DNA from: Dehalococcoidia bacterium
Lineage (GTDB): Bacteria > Chloroflexota > Dehalococcoidia > Tepidiformales > Tepidiformaceae
DNA length: 64,000 bases
NCBI GenBank assembly: GCA_020850615.1
Contig: JADZEI010000004.1
Location: 124,001 to 188,000, forward strand
Direction: 5' to 3'
Both the position numbers and the translations under genes were made by a program. The notes beneath the pieces are model-generated. The model was not told the DNA's origin and made no database searches. It was given only the letters and a program-made list of their open reading frames with translations. Shown in pieces: positions 27,651-36,534 of the stretch (position 1 is its first letter; the number at the start of each line of letters is the position of its first letter).

Positions 27651-27882
27651 GCCTGTTCCCCTCCCTCATCCCGTCCGGGGGCCGCGCGGGGTGTTACCAA
27701 CGGCGCGAACCCGGTAGCATTCCGCGCGGCCTAACGGTCGTTCGCACGGTGCCCATCCCGCCCGGTACTGGCCGGGAGCATGGGGCGGAAGGCACCGAGT
27801 GTCAACCGTGCCCGGGGCATTGCACGCACGGGCGCCGGGCGGTGAGATCGCGCCGCAACGGCGGGCCGATGGGAGGGACGTT

Positions 27883-29445
27883 ATGAGCTGGCTACCGGAA
27901 GTGGAGGAGATCGAGCGGCGGAAGGCGCTGGCGAAGCTGCACGGCGGCGAAGAGCGCGTGGCGCGGCAGCACGGCGAAGGGAAGTACACCATCCGCGAGC
28001 GGATCGACCGGCTGCTGGATGCAGGCACGTTCACCGAATACGGGTCCATCGCCGGGAGTGCGCAGTATGCGGAGGGCCAGCTGGAGAGCTTCCTGCCCGC
28101 GGCCTACGTGATGGGCACGGGACGGATCAGCGGCCGGCCGGTCGCGGTCGGGGGCGAGGACTTCACCATTCGCGGCGGCTCGGGCGGGACGCAGATGCGG
28201 CGGAGCAAGGGCGGGCTCGGCGGGTTCATCGAGGACCTGGCGGCGGAGTACAAGCTGCCGCTTGTGCTGCTGCTCGACGGCAGCGGCGCGAACGTCGGCA
28301 CCGTCAAGGAGATGGGGCACACCTACCTGCCGAGCTCGGTCGACTGGGGGCGGTCGGTGGACCTGCTCTCGGAGGTGCCGGTGATCGGGGCGGTGCTGGG
28401 GTCGGCGGCGGGCGGGCCGGCGGCGCGGGCGATGCTGACGCACTGGACGTGCATGGTCCGCGGGCAGTCACACATCTTCACGGCGGGGCCGCCGGTGGCG
28501 AAGCGCGCGCTGGGCGAGGACCTGACCAAGGAGCAGCTGGGCGGCGCGGCGATCCAGGTGAACCAGTCGGGCGTGATCGACAACGCGGTCGACACGGAGG
28601 ACGAGGCGTTCGAGATGCTGCGCCGGTTCCTTTCGTTCATGCCGCAGAACGTGTACGAGATGCCGCCGGTGCGGCTGACGGCGGACCGGCCGAACCGGCG
28701 CGAGAACGAACTGCTCGAAATCGTGCCGCGGAACCGGTCGCGTTCGTACAACATGCGGAAGATCGTGCAGCTGGTGATGGACAGCGATTGCCCGCTGTTC
28801 GAAGTGCGGCCGGATTTCGGGCGGTGCGTCATGACGTTCTTCGCGCGGCTAAACGGCGTGCCGGTGGCGGTGACGGCGCACAACCCGATGTTCAACGGCG
28901 GCGCCCTGGACGCGAACGGCGCGGAGAAGCTGACGCACTTCCTGGAGCTGGCGGACTACTTCCACTTCCCGGTGATCAGCTTCGTGGACGTGCCGGGCTT
29001 CATGATCGGGAGCAAGGCGGAGCAACAGGCGACGATCCGGAAGGGCATGCGGGCGTTCTACATGGGGTACCAGATGCGGGTGCCGCAGGCACAGGTGATC
29101 GTGCGGAAGTGCTATGGGATGGCCGGGAGCTTCAGGGCTTCGAAGCTGAACCTGCGCTTCGCGTGGCCGTCGGCCGAGTGGGGGTCGATCCCGATCGAGG
29201 GCGGGGTGGACGCGGCATTCAAGCGCGAGATCGCGAACGCGGACGACCCGGCGAAGCGGCGCGCGGAGATCGAGGCGGACCTGCGGATGCTGCGCAGCCC
29301 GTGGGGCACGGCCGAGCGGTTCGGCGTGGAGGAGATGATCGATCCGAGCAAGACGCGGGAAGTCCTGGTGAACTGGCTGGGGCTGGCGCACCAGTCGTTG
29401 CGCTACCAGCTGGGGCCGGCGGCCCGTGGCGGCGTGCGACCGTAA
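27883..29445 (+). CDS. Acyl-CoA carboxylase carboxyltransferase (beta) subunit
   Basis: A 520-residue protein related to the propionyl-/methylcrotonyl-CoA carboxylase beta subunit and methylmalonyl-CoA decarboxylase alpha subunit. It starts MSWLPEVEEIERRKALAKLHGGEERVARQHGEGKYTIRERIDRLLD, as the family does. The carboxybiotin and CoA sites are suggested by GGSGGTQMRRSKGG near residue 104, DGSGANVG near 132 and FVDVPGFMIGSKAEQQ near 367. GGGAGGG just before ATG 27883 fixes the start; the frame is open 28 codons further upstream. No biotin carboxylase or biotin carrier gene lies in the window, so a partner must be elsewhere, and the substrate is undetermined. Confidence 0.9.
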   Translation: MSWLPEVEEIERRKALAKLHGGEERVARQHGEGKYTIRERIDRLLDAGTFTEYGSIAGSAQYAEGQLESFLPAAYVMGTGRISGRPVAVGGEDFTIRGGSGGTQMRRSKGGLGGFIEDLAAEYKLPLVLLLDGSGANVGTVKEMGHTYLPSSVDWGRSVDLLSEVPVIGAVLGSAAGGPAARAMLTHWTCMVRGQSHIFTAGPPVAKRALGEDLTKEQLGGAAIQVNQSGVIDNAVDTEDEAFEMLRRFLSFMPQNVYEMPPVRLTADRPNRRENELLEIVPRNRSRSYNMRKIVQLVMDSDCPLFEVRPDFGRCVMTFFARLNGVPVAVTAHNPMFNGGALDANGAEKLTHFLELADYFHFPVISFVDVPGFMIGSKAEQQATIRKGMRAFYMGYQMRVPQAQVIVRKCYGMAGSFRASKLNLRFAWPSAEWGSIPIEGGVDAAFKREIANADDPAKRRAEIEADLRMLRSPWGTAERFGVEEMIDPSKTREVLVNWLGLAHQSLRYQLGPAARGGVRP

Positions 29446-29570
29446 CGAAGCCGGGGCGGGATCTAACAGCGCCGTTACAAAGCGGTCTGGATGGTCGAAT
29501 GGGCCTCTGCGGCGTACCCGATCGGCCCTCGCTCGTGCGGGGGCGGCTCGGAGATCCTCGCTCGCACCCC

Positions 29571-29816
29571 ATGATCACGCTGTTCGAATCCAACGGATGC
29601 CTGTTTCTCCATGTCCCGGGCCCCGCCGGGACGGGCGCTGTGTTGCCGTTCACGCGGGAGCACCCGGACGACCTCGCCTGCGACCTGATTGCCCGGATCG
29701 AGCGCATGCACCCGGGTCAGATGGTGGTGGCAGGCAACGGTGACTGGGGCGACTGCAACACGGACCGCAGCTGCGACACGTGCATGCTCCTCTGTCGCGC
29801 ACGCCGCTACCGCTGA
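29571..29816 (+). CDS. Small Cys-rich protein upstream of the CHAT operon
   Basis: An 81-residue frame beginning MITLFESNGCLFLHVPG and ending CDTCMLLCRARRYR. The C-terminus has four Cys spaced C-x5-C-x2-C-x3-C, suggestive of metal or Fe-S binding. There is no clear ribosome binding site at ATG 29571, so the start is uncertain. It lies 90 bases before the hydrolase gene with an AT-rich, promoter-like patch (CCAATTGGCAATTGACGG) between them, so it is probably not part of that operon. No family recognised. Confidence 0.5.
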   Translation: MITLFESNGCLFLHVPGPAGTGAVLPFTREHPDDLACDLIARIERMHPGQMVVAGNGDWGDCNTDRSCDTCMLLCRARRYR

Positions 29817-29906
29817 CCCTGCGCCATACCCGTATTCCCAATTGGCAATTGACGGAGGTTGTATACCTTTCGCATCATCCCGCGCCTCGCGCGGAAAGGA
29901 GCCCGT

Positions 29907-31244
29907 ATGCCGACCTGGCTTCCCCCCGGGCCGTACAAGACGCTGCAGCCATCGCCGAACGTCTCGATCCCGTATTACATCATCCGCTTCGACGAAGACG
30001 GGCGGTGCGAAAGCCCACAGACAAAGCTCGACCTGGTGAACCGCGTGCGCGCGGAGGGCTACTCCGACGTGTTCCTGTTTTCGCACGGGTGGAACAACGA
30101 CTGGACGGCGGCGACGAAGCGGTACGAGTCGTTCATCACCGGCTACATGCAGATGGTGGCGCGGGACGGCCTGAAGCACCGCGAGGGGTTCAAGCCGATC
30201 CTCGTGGGAGTGTTCTGGCCGAGCACCTCGTTCGTGTTCGGTGAGGACGAAGAAGGCCCGAAGATGGCGGCTGGCGGGGACCGCGACAGCGAGGTGGCCG
30301 CCGAGGGCGAGTTGCTCCGCGACCTCGCGCGGTCGCTGCCGGGCGAGTCGCGAGAGCGGTTCTACGAGCTCATGGGCAAGGAGTGGACGACGCCGGAGGA
30401 AGCGCGGGAGCTGGTCGCGCTGTGCGCGCCGCTGTACGCGTCCGGCGACGACGAGACGGCGCCCCCGGCGAGCAGCGTGGACGAGCTGCTGCGCAACTGG
30501 GCGGACTGGCAGCCGGAGGCCGCGGGCGAGGAGCCGGCGTTCGACCTCGGGCACATCGCACCGTCGACGCAGGCGGGCGCGGGCGGGCCGCAGGTGGCGG
30601 CGTTCAAGCTGCCCTCGAAGTTCAGCCCGCGGAGCTGGGCGCGGGCAGCGACGGTCTGGAAGATGAAGGACCGGGCGGGCCGCGTTGGGGCGAACGGCGT
30701 TGGTTCGCTGCTGCGCGAGTTGGCGGCGGCGCCAAACCAGCCGCGGGTCCACCTGGTCGGGCACTCATACGGGGCGAAGGTCGTGATGTCGGCGCTGTGC
30801 GCAGGGCCGGCGGTGACGGTGGAGTCGGCGTTGCTCTTGCAGCCGGCGATCTCGCACCTCTGCTTCGCAGAGAAGGTGGAGGGCCGCCCGGGCGGCTACC
30901 GGGCCGCGCTCGACCGGGTGCGCAAGCCGATCTTCGCGACGTTCAGCCGGAACGACGACCCGCTGCGGAACTGGTTCCACAAGGCGCTGCGGCGCGACAA
31001 GGACCTCGGCGAGGTGCAGATTGCGGGCGGCGACAACCCGCCGAACCCGTTCGCGGCGCTGGGCGGGTACGGGCCGCGGGGGAGCGGCGAGCGGATCGAG
31101 GAGATCCACGACCCGGGCGACCCTTACGACCTTTCGCTGCCGAACCGGGTCTACGGCATCCACGGGACGCGGACGATCGACGGGCACGGGGACATCAGCA
31201 ACGAATCGACGTGGTGGGCGCTGTACTGCCTCGCCAGCACGTGA
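29907..31244 (+). CDS. Alpha/beta hydrolase, first gene of a CHAT/caspase-like operon
   Basis: A 445-residue cytoplasmic serine hydrolase. VFLFSHGWNNDW (His-Gly near residues 60-61) matches the oxyanion motif of DUF900/lipase-like hydrolases. The nucleophile elbow GHSYG puts Ser at residue 287, FSRNDDPLRNWF near 350 offers the acid, and IDGHGDISNES near the C-terminus the His. A long insert of about 130 residues, rich in acidic and Ala residues, separates the first strands from the elbow. AAGGAG 8 bases before ATG 29907 is convincing. The next gene starts 13 bases later. No signal peptide or membrane segment is visible. A lipase, esterase or amidase effector are all possible. Confidence 0.85.
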   Translation: MPTWLPPGPYKTLQPSPNVSIPYYIIRFDEDGRCESPQTKLDLVNRVRAEGYSDVFLFSHGWNNDWTAATKRYESFITGYMQMVARDGLKHREGFKPILVGVFWPSTSFVFGEDEEGPKMAAGGDRDSEVAAEGELLRDLARSLPGESRERFYELMGKEWTTPEEARELVALCAPLYASGDDETAPPASSVDELLRNWADWQPEAAGEEPAFDLGHIAPSTQAGAGGPQVAAFKLPSKFSPRSWARAATVWKMKDRAGRVGANGVGSLLRELAAAPNQPRVHLVGHSYGAKVVMSALCAGPAVTVESALLLQPAISHLCFAEKVEGRPGGYRAALDRVRKPIFATFSRNDDPLRNWFHKALRRDKDLGEVQIAGGDNPPNPFAALGGYGPRGSGERIEEIHDPGDPYDLSLPNRVYGIHGTRTIDGHGDISNESTWWALYCLAST

Positions 31245-31257
31245 AAGGAGGCGCGCG

Positions 31258-32715
31258 ATGGCTGTGCTGCTGATGCGCGAGTTCCAGCTGATCACGCTGC
31301 GGGTCTCGCTCGAAGGGAGCGGCCAGACCCGCGGCGGGACGGTCCGCGTGCAGCTCGAGGGGTTCGAGCACGGGTCCCACAGCGTCGAGTGGGGGCCGGT
31401 CGACTTCGCTCTCGGCGAGTTTGGCCTGCCGTCGCGGCTGGACGTTTCGGAGGCGTACTTCGGCAAGTACGAGCTGCACGTGCCGGGGCCGCTGCTGCAG
31501 ACGCTGGAACAGTGGATGGGCGACCACAACGAGGCGCGGACGCCGCTCTGGGTGTACCTGGTGAAGCCGTACGGCTACCTGGGGCTGGTGCCGTGGGAGC
31601 GCGAGCTGGTGGCGGCCGCGGGGGTGCCGGTGCTGCGGCTGCCGGACTTCCTGGAGCCGCCGCTGGACACGCGCTCGCCGCTCGACATTGGGCTGGTGTG
31701 CACGGTGCCGCCGAAGGTGGGCAAGGCCGCGGTGCGACTTCCGCAACTCGAGGAGGGCGTTCGCATCCTGGCGGGCGAGCTGCCCCGGCCGAGTCACCTG
31801 CACCTGTTCTGCGGGGTGGACACGCGAGAGATGGCGCGGGATGCGTTCGCCACCATGGGCAACGTCACGGTGTACGACCCAGGGCGGGAGGACGACCAGG
31901 CGGAGGACGCGTGGTTCCGATGGATCCTCGAGGCGATGCGAGGGACGGCGCTGGATACGGTGCACTTTCTCACCCACGGGGTCATCAGCGCGGACGGCGG
32001 GATGCTCGCGCTCTCGGCATCGCCGGGGAGCGACCGGCCGGGCGGGTTCTACCCGGCGGCGGCGCAGGTCGACCAGTTCCTGGCGGCGGTGGGCGCCTGG
32101 GGCGCGGCGTTCCACGTCCCGGCCGACCGGTCGACGGACCTGGGGGTGCGGTACGTGGCGGACTCGCTGGGGATGATCCGGCCCGGGACCGTGCTCTACC
32201 ACGACCCACAGCTGGACGACGGGACCGGGCTGCGGGCGGCGTGCGAGCTCATGTACGCGACGGACCCGGCCCCGGCACCGCAGTCGCGGGCGACGTTCAT
32301 GTACATCCAGCCGGAGCGGGTGCTGAACCCGGGCGGGGCGTCCGACCTGCGGGCGAACATGCGCAACTCGTCGCGGCGGGAGCGGTGGGACGCGCAGCTC
32401 CCTTCGGGCTACCAGGAGTCGCTCTCGGGGAAGACGCTGCCGGGTTATGTGCAGTCGGTCGAGCGGATGTCCGAGAAGTGGGCGGCGGTGCTGGACAGCA
32501 ACGACCTCTCGCTGCCGCCGGCGCCCCTGGGCACGGCGAACGCGCTCGACGTGCCGTACCTCTCGGCGGAGGAGCAGTCGGCGGTGGATGACGCGATCGG
32601 CAAGCTGCGGAGCGTGGTGGCGGAGTTCGCGCTGGACGAGCTGGAAGGCACGGCCCGGTTCGACGAGGACACGCCCGCGGCGTTCGAGGCGGAGATGGGA
32701 GCGGAAGAGGCATGA
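31258..32715 (+). CDS. CHAT-like protein, probably inactive (no catalytic Cys)
   Basis: A 485-residue protein with AAGGAGG before ATG 31258. The N-terminal ~140 residues are of unknown fold, with LWVYLVKPYGYLGLVPWERELV near residue 98, as seen at the start of CHAT domains. A CHAT-like core follows, and VHFLTHGV places the would-be catalytic His at residue 240. At the position where active CHAT proteases have a Cys after a beta-strand (VVLNCC in the next gene) this protein reads GAAFHVPADRST, with no Cys. I therefore infer a pseudoprotease, perhaps a scaffold or sensor subunit. Its stop overlaps the next ATG (ATGA), so the products are likely made in fixed ratio. Confidence 0.7.
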   Translation: MAVLLMREFQLITLRVSLEGSGQTRGGTVRVQLEGFEHGSHSVEWGPVDFALGEFGLPSRLDVSEAYFGKYELHVPGPLLQTLEQWMGDHNEARTPLWVYLVKPYGYLGLVPWERELVAAAGVPVLRLPDFLEPPLDTRSPLDIGLVCTVPPKVGKAAVRLPQLEEGVRILAGELPRPSHLHLFCGVDTREMARDAFATMGNVTVYDPGREDDQAEDAWFRWILEAMRGTALDTVHFLTHGVISADGGMLALSASPGSDRPGGFYPAAAQVDQFLAAVGAWGAAFHVPADRSTDLGVRYVADSLGMIRPGTVLYHDPQLDDGTGLRAACELMYATDPAPAPQSRATFMYIQPERVLNPGGASDLRANMRNSSRRERWDAQLPSGYQESLSGKTLPGYVQSVERMSEKWAAVLDSNDLSLPPAPLGTANALDVPYLSAEEQSAVDDAIGKLRSVVAEFALDELEGTARFDEDTPAAFEAEMGAEEA

Positions 32716-34043
32716 GGACGATTCTCGCCCTGACCCAGGAGTCGAACTCGCCGGACGCATTCCTGCAGCTGGAGGACACGAGCCTCAACGTCGCGGGGGA
32801 CTGGAAGGCGCTGCGGATCGGCGCCGAGCTGTGCCAGCCGCCGGACTGGGACACGCCGGGCGCGGTCCGCGAGCGGGGGCGCGCGTTGCGCGAATTCTGC
32901 GCGAGCGAGCCTTCGCTGAGCCTGCTGTTCACGGCGATCCAGGCGCTGGACCCGGGGTCGCACCAGATCTACTTCCGGCACAAGGGGTCGGCCGCGGAGT
33001 CGGTCGACTGGGAAACGCTGTACGAGCCGAACGGCGACAACGGGCGGTTCCTGGCGCTCGCCGGGTGCCCGATCGGGCGGATCACGCGGCTGCCGCTGCG
33101 CAACGCCGGGCCGCACACCATCCCGAAGCCGCTGCGGCTGCTCGCCATCGTCTCGGCGCTGGGCGAGAGCGGCGTGGACGAGTACCGGGCGCTGCGCGAC
33201 GCCGTGGCAACGGCAGTGGCGGCCGGGCACGAAGTGACGCTCCGCGTGCTCACGGGCGAACCGGCGATCCTCGACGACCCCGGGACGGATCCGGCGGTGG
33301 TGCAGCCGCTGCCCGGCGTGCCCGGCGACCTGCGCGCGCTCCAGTCGGCCGTCGGCGACTTCGACCCGCACGTCCTGCACGTGTTCGCGCACGGCGTGGC
33401 GGAAGAGGGCAGCGGCAAGAAGTGGCTCGAGTTCGGGCTGCGGTCGGACTGGGAGAGCGACGCGACGACGGGGTCGCTGCAGCTGCACGAGGAGCAGCTG
33501 GCGAACCTGCTCCAGGCGCGCAGCACCTGGCTGGTGGTATTGAACTGCTGCAACGGCGGGCGGGCGGTGGAGACGGGGCCGCTCGCGCGGCGGCTGGTCG
33601 AAGTGGCGCAGGTGGCGGCGGTCATCGGGATGGTGGCGCCGATCGAGCCTTCGGACGCGACGATCTTCACGCGCGGGTTCTACCCGGGGCTGTTCGAAGC
33701 AGTCCAGGCGCTGCTGGACGAGTCGGCGGCGTCGATCGACTGGGCGGAGTTGCTCGTGAAGCCGCGCTGCGACCTGCGGGACGCGAACGGCGGGCTGGCG
33801 GACAACGTGCGGTCGTGGGCGCTGCCGGTGGTGTACGCGCTGGCGGCACCGTACACGCCGATCTGGTACGCGCTGTCGCCGCCGCAGCTGCGCCGGCTCG
33901 AAATCGCTCGCGAAGCGCTGGCCAAGGCGGCGAACCTGGGGCCCAAGCACAAGCGGCTGCTCCGCCAGTCGCTGCTGGAGGGCCACGTGCCCGAGGAGTA
34001 CTGGCCCGAGCTGAACGGCGACCTCCAGGAGGGCGTGCTGTGA
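32712..34043 (+). CDS. CHAT-domain (caspase-like) protease
   Basis: A 443-residue protein. The C-terminal two thirds form a CHAT domain, a caspase-fold Cys protease module. VLHVFAHGV gives the catalytic His at residue 227 and WLVVLNCCNGG gives the catalytic Cys at residue 279 or 280 (280 fits the motif better). GMVAPIEPSDATIFTRGFYPGLFEAVQALL follows, as is usual in CHAT proteins. The N-terminal ~100 residues carry ESVDWETLYEP, the WE.L element of the fold. No TPR repeats are visible in the protein, unlike many CHAT proteins. ATGA overlap with the gene before and GTGA overlap with the gene after show tight coupling. Confidence 0.82.
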   Translation: MRTILALTQESNSPDAFLQLEDTSLNVAGDWKALRIGAELCQPPDWDTPGAVRERGRALREFCASEPSLSLLFTAIQALDPGSHQIYFRHKGSAAESVDWETLYEPNGDNGRFLALAGCPIGRITRLPLRNAGPHTIPKPLRLLAIVSALGESGVDEYRALRDAVATAVAAGHEVTLRVLTGEPAILDDPGTDPAVVQPLPGVPGDLRALQSAVGDFDPHVLHVFAHGVAEEGSGKKWLEFGLRSDWESDATTGSLQLHEEQLANLLQARSTWLVVLNCCNGGRAVETGPLARRLVEVAQVAAVIGMVAPIEPSDATIFTRGFYPGLFEAVQALLDESAASIDWAELLVKPRCDLRDANGGLADNVRSWALPVVYALAAPYTPIWYALSPPQLRRLEIAREALAKAANLGPKHKRLLRQSLLEGHVPEEYWPELNGDLQEGVL

Positions 34044-35446
34044 GCCTGCCCGAAAAGCTCCAGGTGAGCGCCTGGACCGGGCACACGCCGAGCTCGCCCG
34101 CCGGGAACCTGGCGGGCTGGGCCACCGGGCAGCGCAAGCCCGCAAAGGTGAAGGCACTCCGGCCGCCGCCGGACCGGCCCTGGGACTGGACGCAGGAGGC
34201 CGTGGGCTGGGGTGTGGTGCTGTTCGATGACCCGGCCGTGCCCGCGGAGGAGCGCCACACGGCCGCGGGCGCGCCCGAGTGCATCCGCGAGCTGGTCAGC
34301 GCGCGCGGGGATGCACCGGTGTTCCGCTGGGGGCCGGGGCTCAAGCCGGGCAAGCTGCGGCGGTACGCGCCCGGGGGCGGCGTCGTGGAACCGCTGGTCG
34401 ACCGCGGCGGCGAGCGCGGCATCGGGCCGGGGAAGGTGCCGTGGTTCCTGCTGATCGTGGCCGACCCGAAGGACGTGCCGTGGGACGTGCAGTACTACCT
34501 CAACCTCGTCGCGTACACGGGGCGGTTGTGGCTCGAACCGGATGGCATGGAGCGGTATGTCGCGGCGCTGCTTTCGGGCTGGAAGGAGAGCGCGGTCAGC
34601 CGGGCCGACCCGGTGTTGTGGTCCACGGACCACGGGAGCGACGACATCACGTGGCTGATGCGCAAGGCGATCGGCGAGCCGCTGGCGGCGCAGTTCGCGA
34701 AGGACACGGAAGTCACGGCGGCGAGCGCGGAGCTCATCACCGGGCCGGCGGCGACGACGAGCGCGCTGGCGGAGGCGCTGGCGGCGCGGAAGCCGGCGCT
34801 GATCGCGACCACGTCGCACGGGCTCACCGAGCCGGTGGACCGGCCGGACGAGCTGGCAGCGCAGCTCGGGCTGCTGGTGGACAGCTCCGGCGACGCGCTC
34901 ACGCCGGGGGAGGCGCTGGCCGCGTGGCAGCCGGACGGCGCGATCTGGTACGCACACGCGTGCTGCTCGGCGGGCTCGGCGGCCAAGTCGCGGTTTTCGA
35001 AGCTGGTGAAGGACGGCTCCGAGGTGCAGGCGGTGCTGGATGGCGTGGCGGCGGCGGGGGAGCGGATCGCACCGTTCCCGGCGGCGCTGCTGGGGGCCGC
35101 GAAGCCGCTGCGCGCGTTCATCGGGCACGTCGAGCCGACGTTCGACTGGACGCTGCGGAGCCCGGAGAACCAGCAGGTGTTCACCGGCGGGATCCGCTCG
35201 ATGGTGTACAACGCGCTCTTCGGCGAGGAGCCCTCCGGATACGCGGGGCGGCACGTGTACGGGGCGGTCGCGGGGCAGCGGAAGATAGCGTGGGACCAGC
35301 TCGCGGCCTACAACGCGGCGACGGCCCCGGACGCGCGGGAGGCGGCGCTTTCGAGCATGTTGCTGGCGCAGCTTGTGGCGCACGACCGGGAGAACATGGT
35401 CATCCTCGGCGACCCGACGGCGGCGATACCGGCGCCTCAGGCGTGA
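34040..35446 (+). CDS. Caspase-like (C25/CHAT-type) cysteine protease-like protein
   Basis: A 468-residue protein with a GTG start overlapping the preceding stop (GTGA). The catalytic dyad is visible as IATTSHGLTEP (His at about residue 260) and WYAHACCSAGSA (Cys at 308 or 309). The spacing of about 49 residues is close to that of the neighbouring CHAT protease (53). It then has LRAFIGHVEPTFDW, a segment common in C25/CHAT-like proteins. The N-terminal ~130 residues (WVGVVLFDDPAVP-like strands, RWGPGLKPGKLRRYAPGG, FLLIVADPKDVPWDVQYYL) are of unknown fold; the last piece may be a processing or substrate-recognition part. Its stop overlaps by 10 bp the stop of the convergent gene at 35437. Confidence 0.75.
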   Translation: MSLPEKLQVSAWTGHTPSSPAGNLAGWATGQRKPAKVKALRPPPDRPWDWTQEAVGWGVVLFDDPAVPAEERHTAAGAPECIRELVSARGDAPVFRWGPGLKPGKLRRYAPGGGVVEPLVDRGGERGIGPGKVPWFLLIVADPKDVPWDVQYYLNLVAYTGRLWLEPDGMERYVAALLSGWKESAVSRADPVLWSTDHGSDDITWLMRKAIGEPLAAQFAKDTEVTAASAELITGPAATTSALAEALAARKPALIATTSHGLTEPVDRPDELAAQLGLLVDSSGDALTPGEALAAWQPDGAIWYAHACCSAGSAAKSRFSKLVKDGSEVQAVLDGVAAAGERIAPFPAALLGAAKPLRAFIGHVEPTFDWTLRSPENQQVFTGGIRSMVYNALFGEEPSGYAGRHVYGAVAGQRKIAWDQLAAYNAATAPDAREAALSSMLLAQLVAHDRENMVILGDPTAAIPAPQA

Positions 35447-36534
35447 ACGGCGCCGCCCACGGGGCCGACGGGTAGCTCGCAGGCCTGGCCGATCTCGATC
35501 TCCGTGGTCACGGGCACAACGGCGTGTTCGCCGCCGCCCCAGCAGTTGAACACTGCCGAGTAGATCCCCTCGCCGCCGGCGACGGCGACGACGACCTTTT
35601 CCGGTGAGGCGATGGCGCGGACGAGCTCGTCGCCGTTTTCGGCGGGGTGCATGCGCATCGGGGCCCAGGTGTTGAGCACGCGCTTGGGGGTGACGGCGTA
35701 TTCGTGGAGCTTCTGCTGGACGCTCTCCCGCGTGTGGCCGCCCTTTTCGAGGATGCGGGCGTGGGCGGGGTTGAGGACGACGAGGGTCGTGCCCTGGCCG
35801 CCGTAGGTGCTGTTCGCGCCGGCGTTGGCGATGGAGGCCGCGAGCGTGCGGAGCATGCGGTCGGCGGCGTCCGGGTCGTCGCCGTCGGGCGTCGCGATGA
35901 CCGAATGCGGGGCTTCGACGCCGACGACGGTGACGGCGCTCTGGTCGGGGCCGAAGCCGCGCGCGACGTGGAGGGGCGGGAAGGGGCTCGTCTCCTCGGC
36001 CTCGGCGAAGCACGCGGTGAACTTGCCGGGCTGGCCGAGGACTGCCATGTCAGAGATGCCGGGCTGGGCGCCGCCGATGTTGCCGAGGACGAGGCGCAGG
36101 GCGCGCCCGATGCTCGCGTTGGCGCGGTGACCGGGCCCGAGCGCGCCCCAGCCGGAGGCGATATTGCCGCAGATCTCGCGGGCGGGTCCGTTGACGATGA
36201 CGACCGGGCCGAGGGCGTGGGTGGTGCTCTGCAGCACGCCGAGGTCGAAGCCGTCGTCGCAGACGGCGCGGACGGCGGCGATGACGACGGGGAAGTGCTC
36301 GGGCAGGCAGCCGGCCATCACGGCGTTCACGGCCACCTTCTCGACCGTCGCTTCGCCGTACCCGGGGCCGACGTGGCCGAGGATGATGTCGGGGTCGAGC
36401 CCGCCACCGAGCAGCATCTGCTCGACGCGCTCGACGGTGGGGATGACGACGGGGAGGCCATCGGTCCAGCCGCGCTGGTGGAGCTCTTCGAGGGCGGTCG
36501 CCTCATCGTAGGAGGTGTGGAGGCGCGACTTCAC
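35437..36534 (-). CDS. Conserved protein of unknown function coupled to the UGSC selenoprotein
   Basis: A 365-residue cytoplasmic protein with a GTG start whose GTGA overlaps the selenoprotein stop. It begins VKSRLHTSYDEATALEELHQRGWTDGLPVVIPTVERVEQML and contains GHVGPGYGEATVEKVAVNAVMAGC near residue 54, GPVVIVNGPAREICGNIASGWGALGPGHRANASIGRALRL near 110 and NCWGGGEHAVVP near the C-terminus. I recognise the pattern as one found beside UGSC proteins but no function is known. Many Gly-rich loops suggest nucleotide or small-ligand binding. The coupling implies a two-subunit or two-step system with the selenoprotein. Confidence 0.75.
   Translation of the reverse strand: MKSRLHTSYDEATALEELHQRGWTDGLPVVIPTVERVEQMLLGGGLDPDIILGHVGPGYGEATVEKVAVNAVMAGCLPEHFPVVIAAVRAVCDDGFDLGVLQSTTHALGPVVIVNGPAREICGNIASGWGALGPGHRANASIGRALRLVLGNIGGAQPGISDMAVLGQPGKFTACFAEAEETSPFPPLHVARGFGPDQSAVTVVGVEAPHSVIATPDGDDPDAADRMLRTLAASIANAGANSTYGGQGTTLVVLNPAHARILEKGGHTRESVQQKLHEYAVTPKRVLNTWAPMRMHPAENGDELVRAIASPEKVVVAVAGGEGIYSAVFNCWGGGEHAVVPVTTEIEIGQACELPVGPVGGAVHA

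Noticed and set aside
29859-29906. Longer start for the hydrolase of the CHAT operon
   Set aside because: The frame is open 16 codons upstream, but AAGGAG precedes ATG 29907 at the right distance and the extra residues overlap the promoter-like patch.
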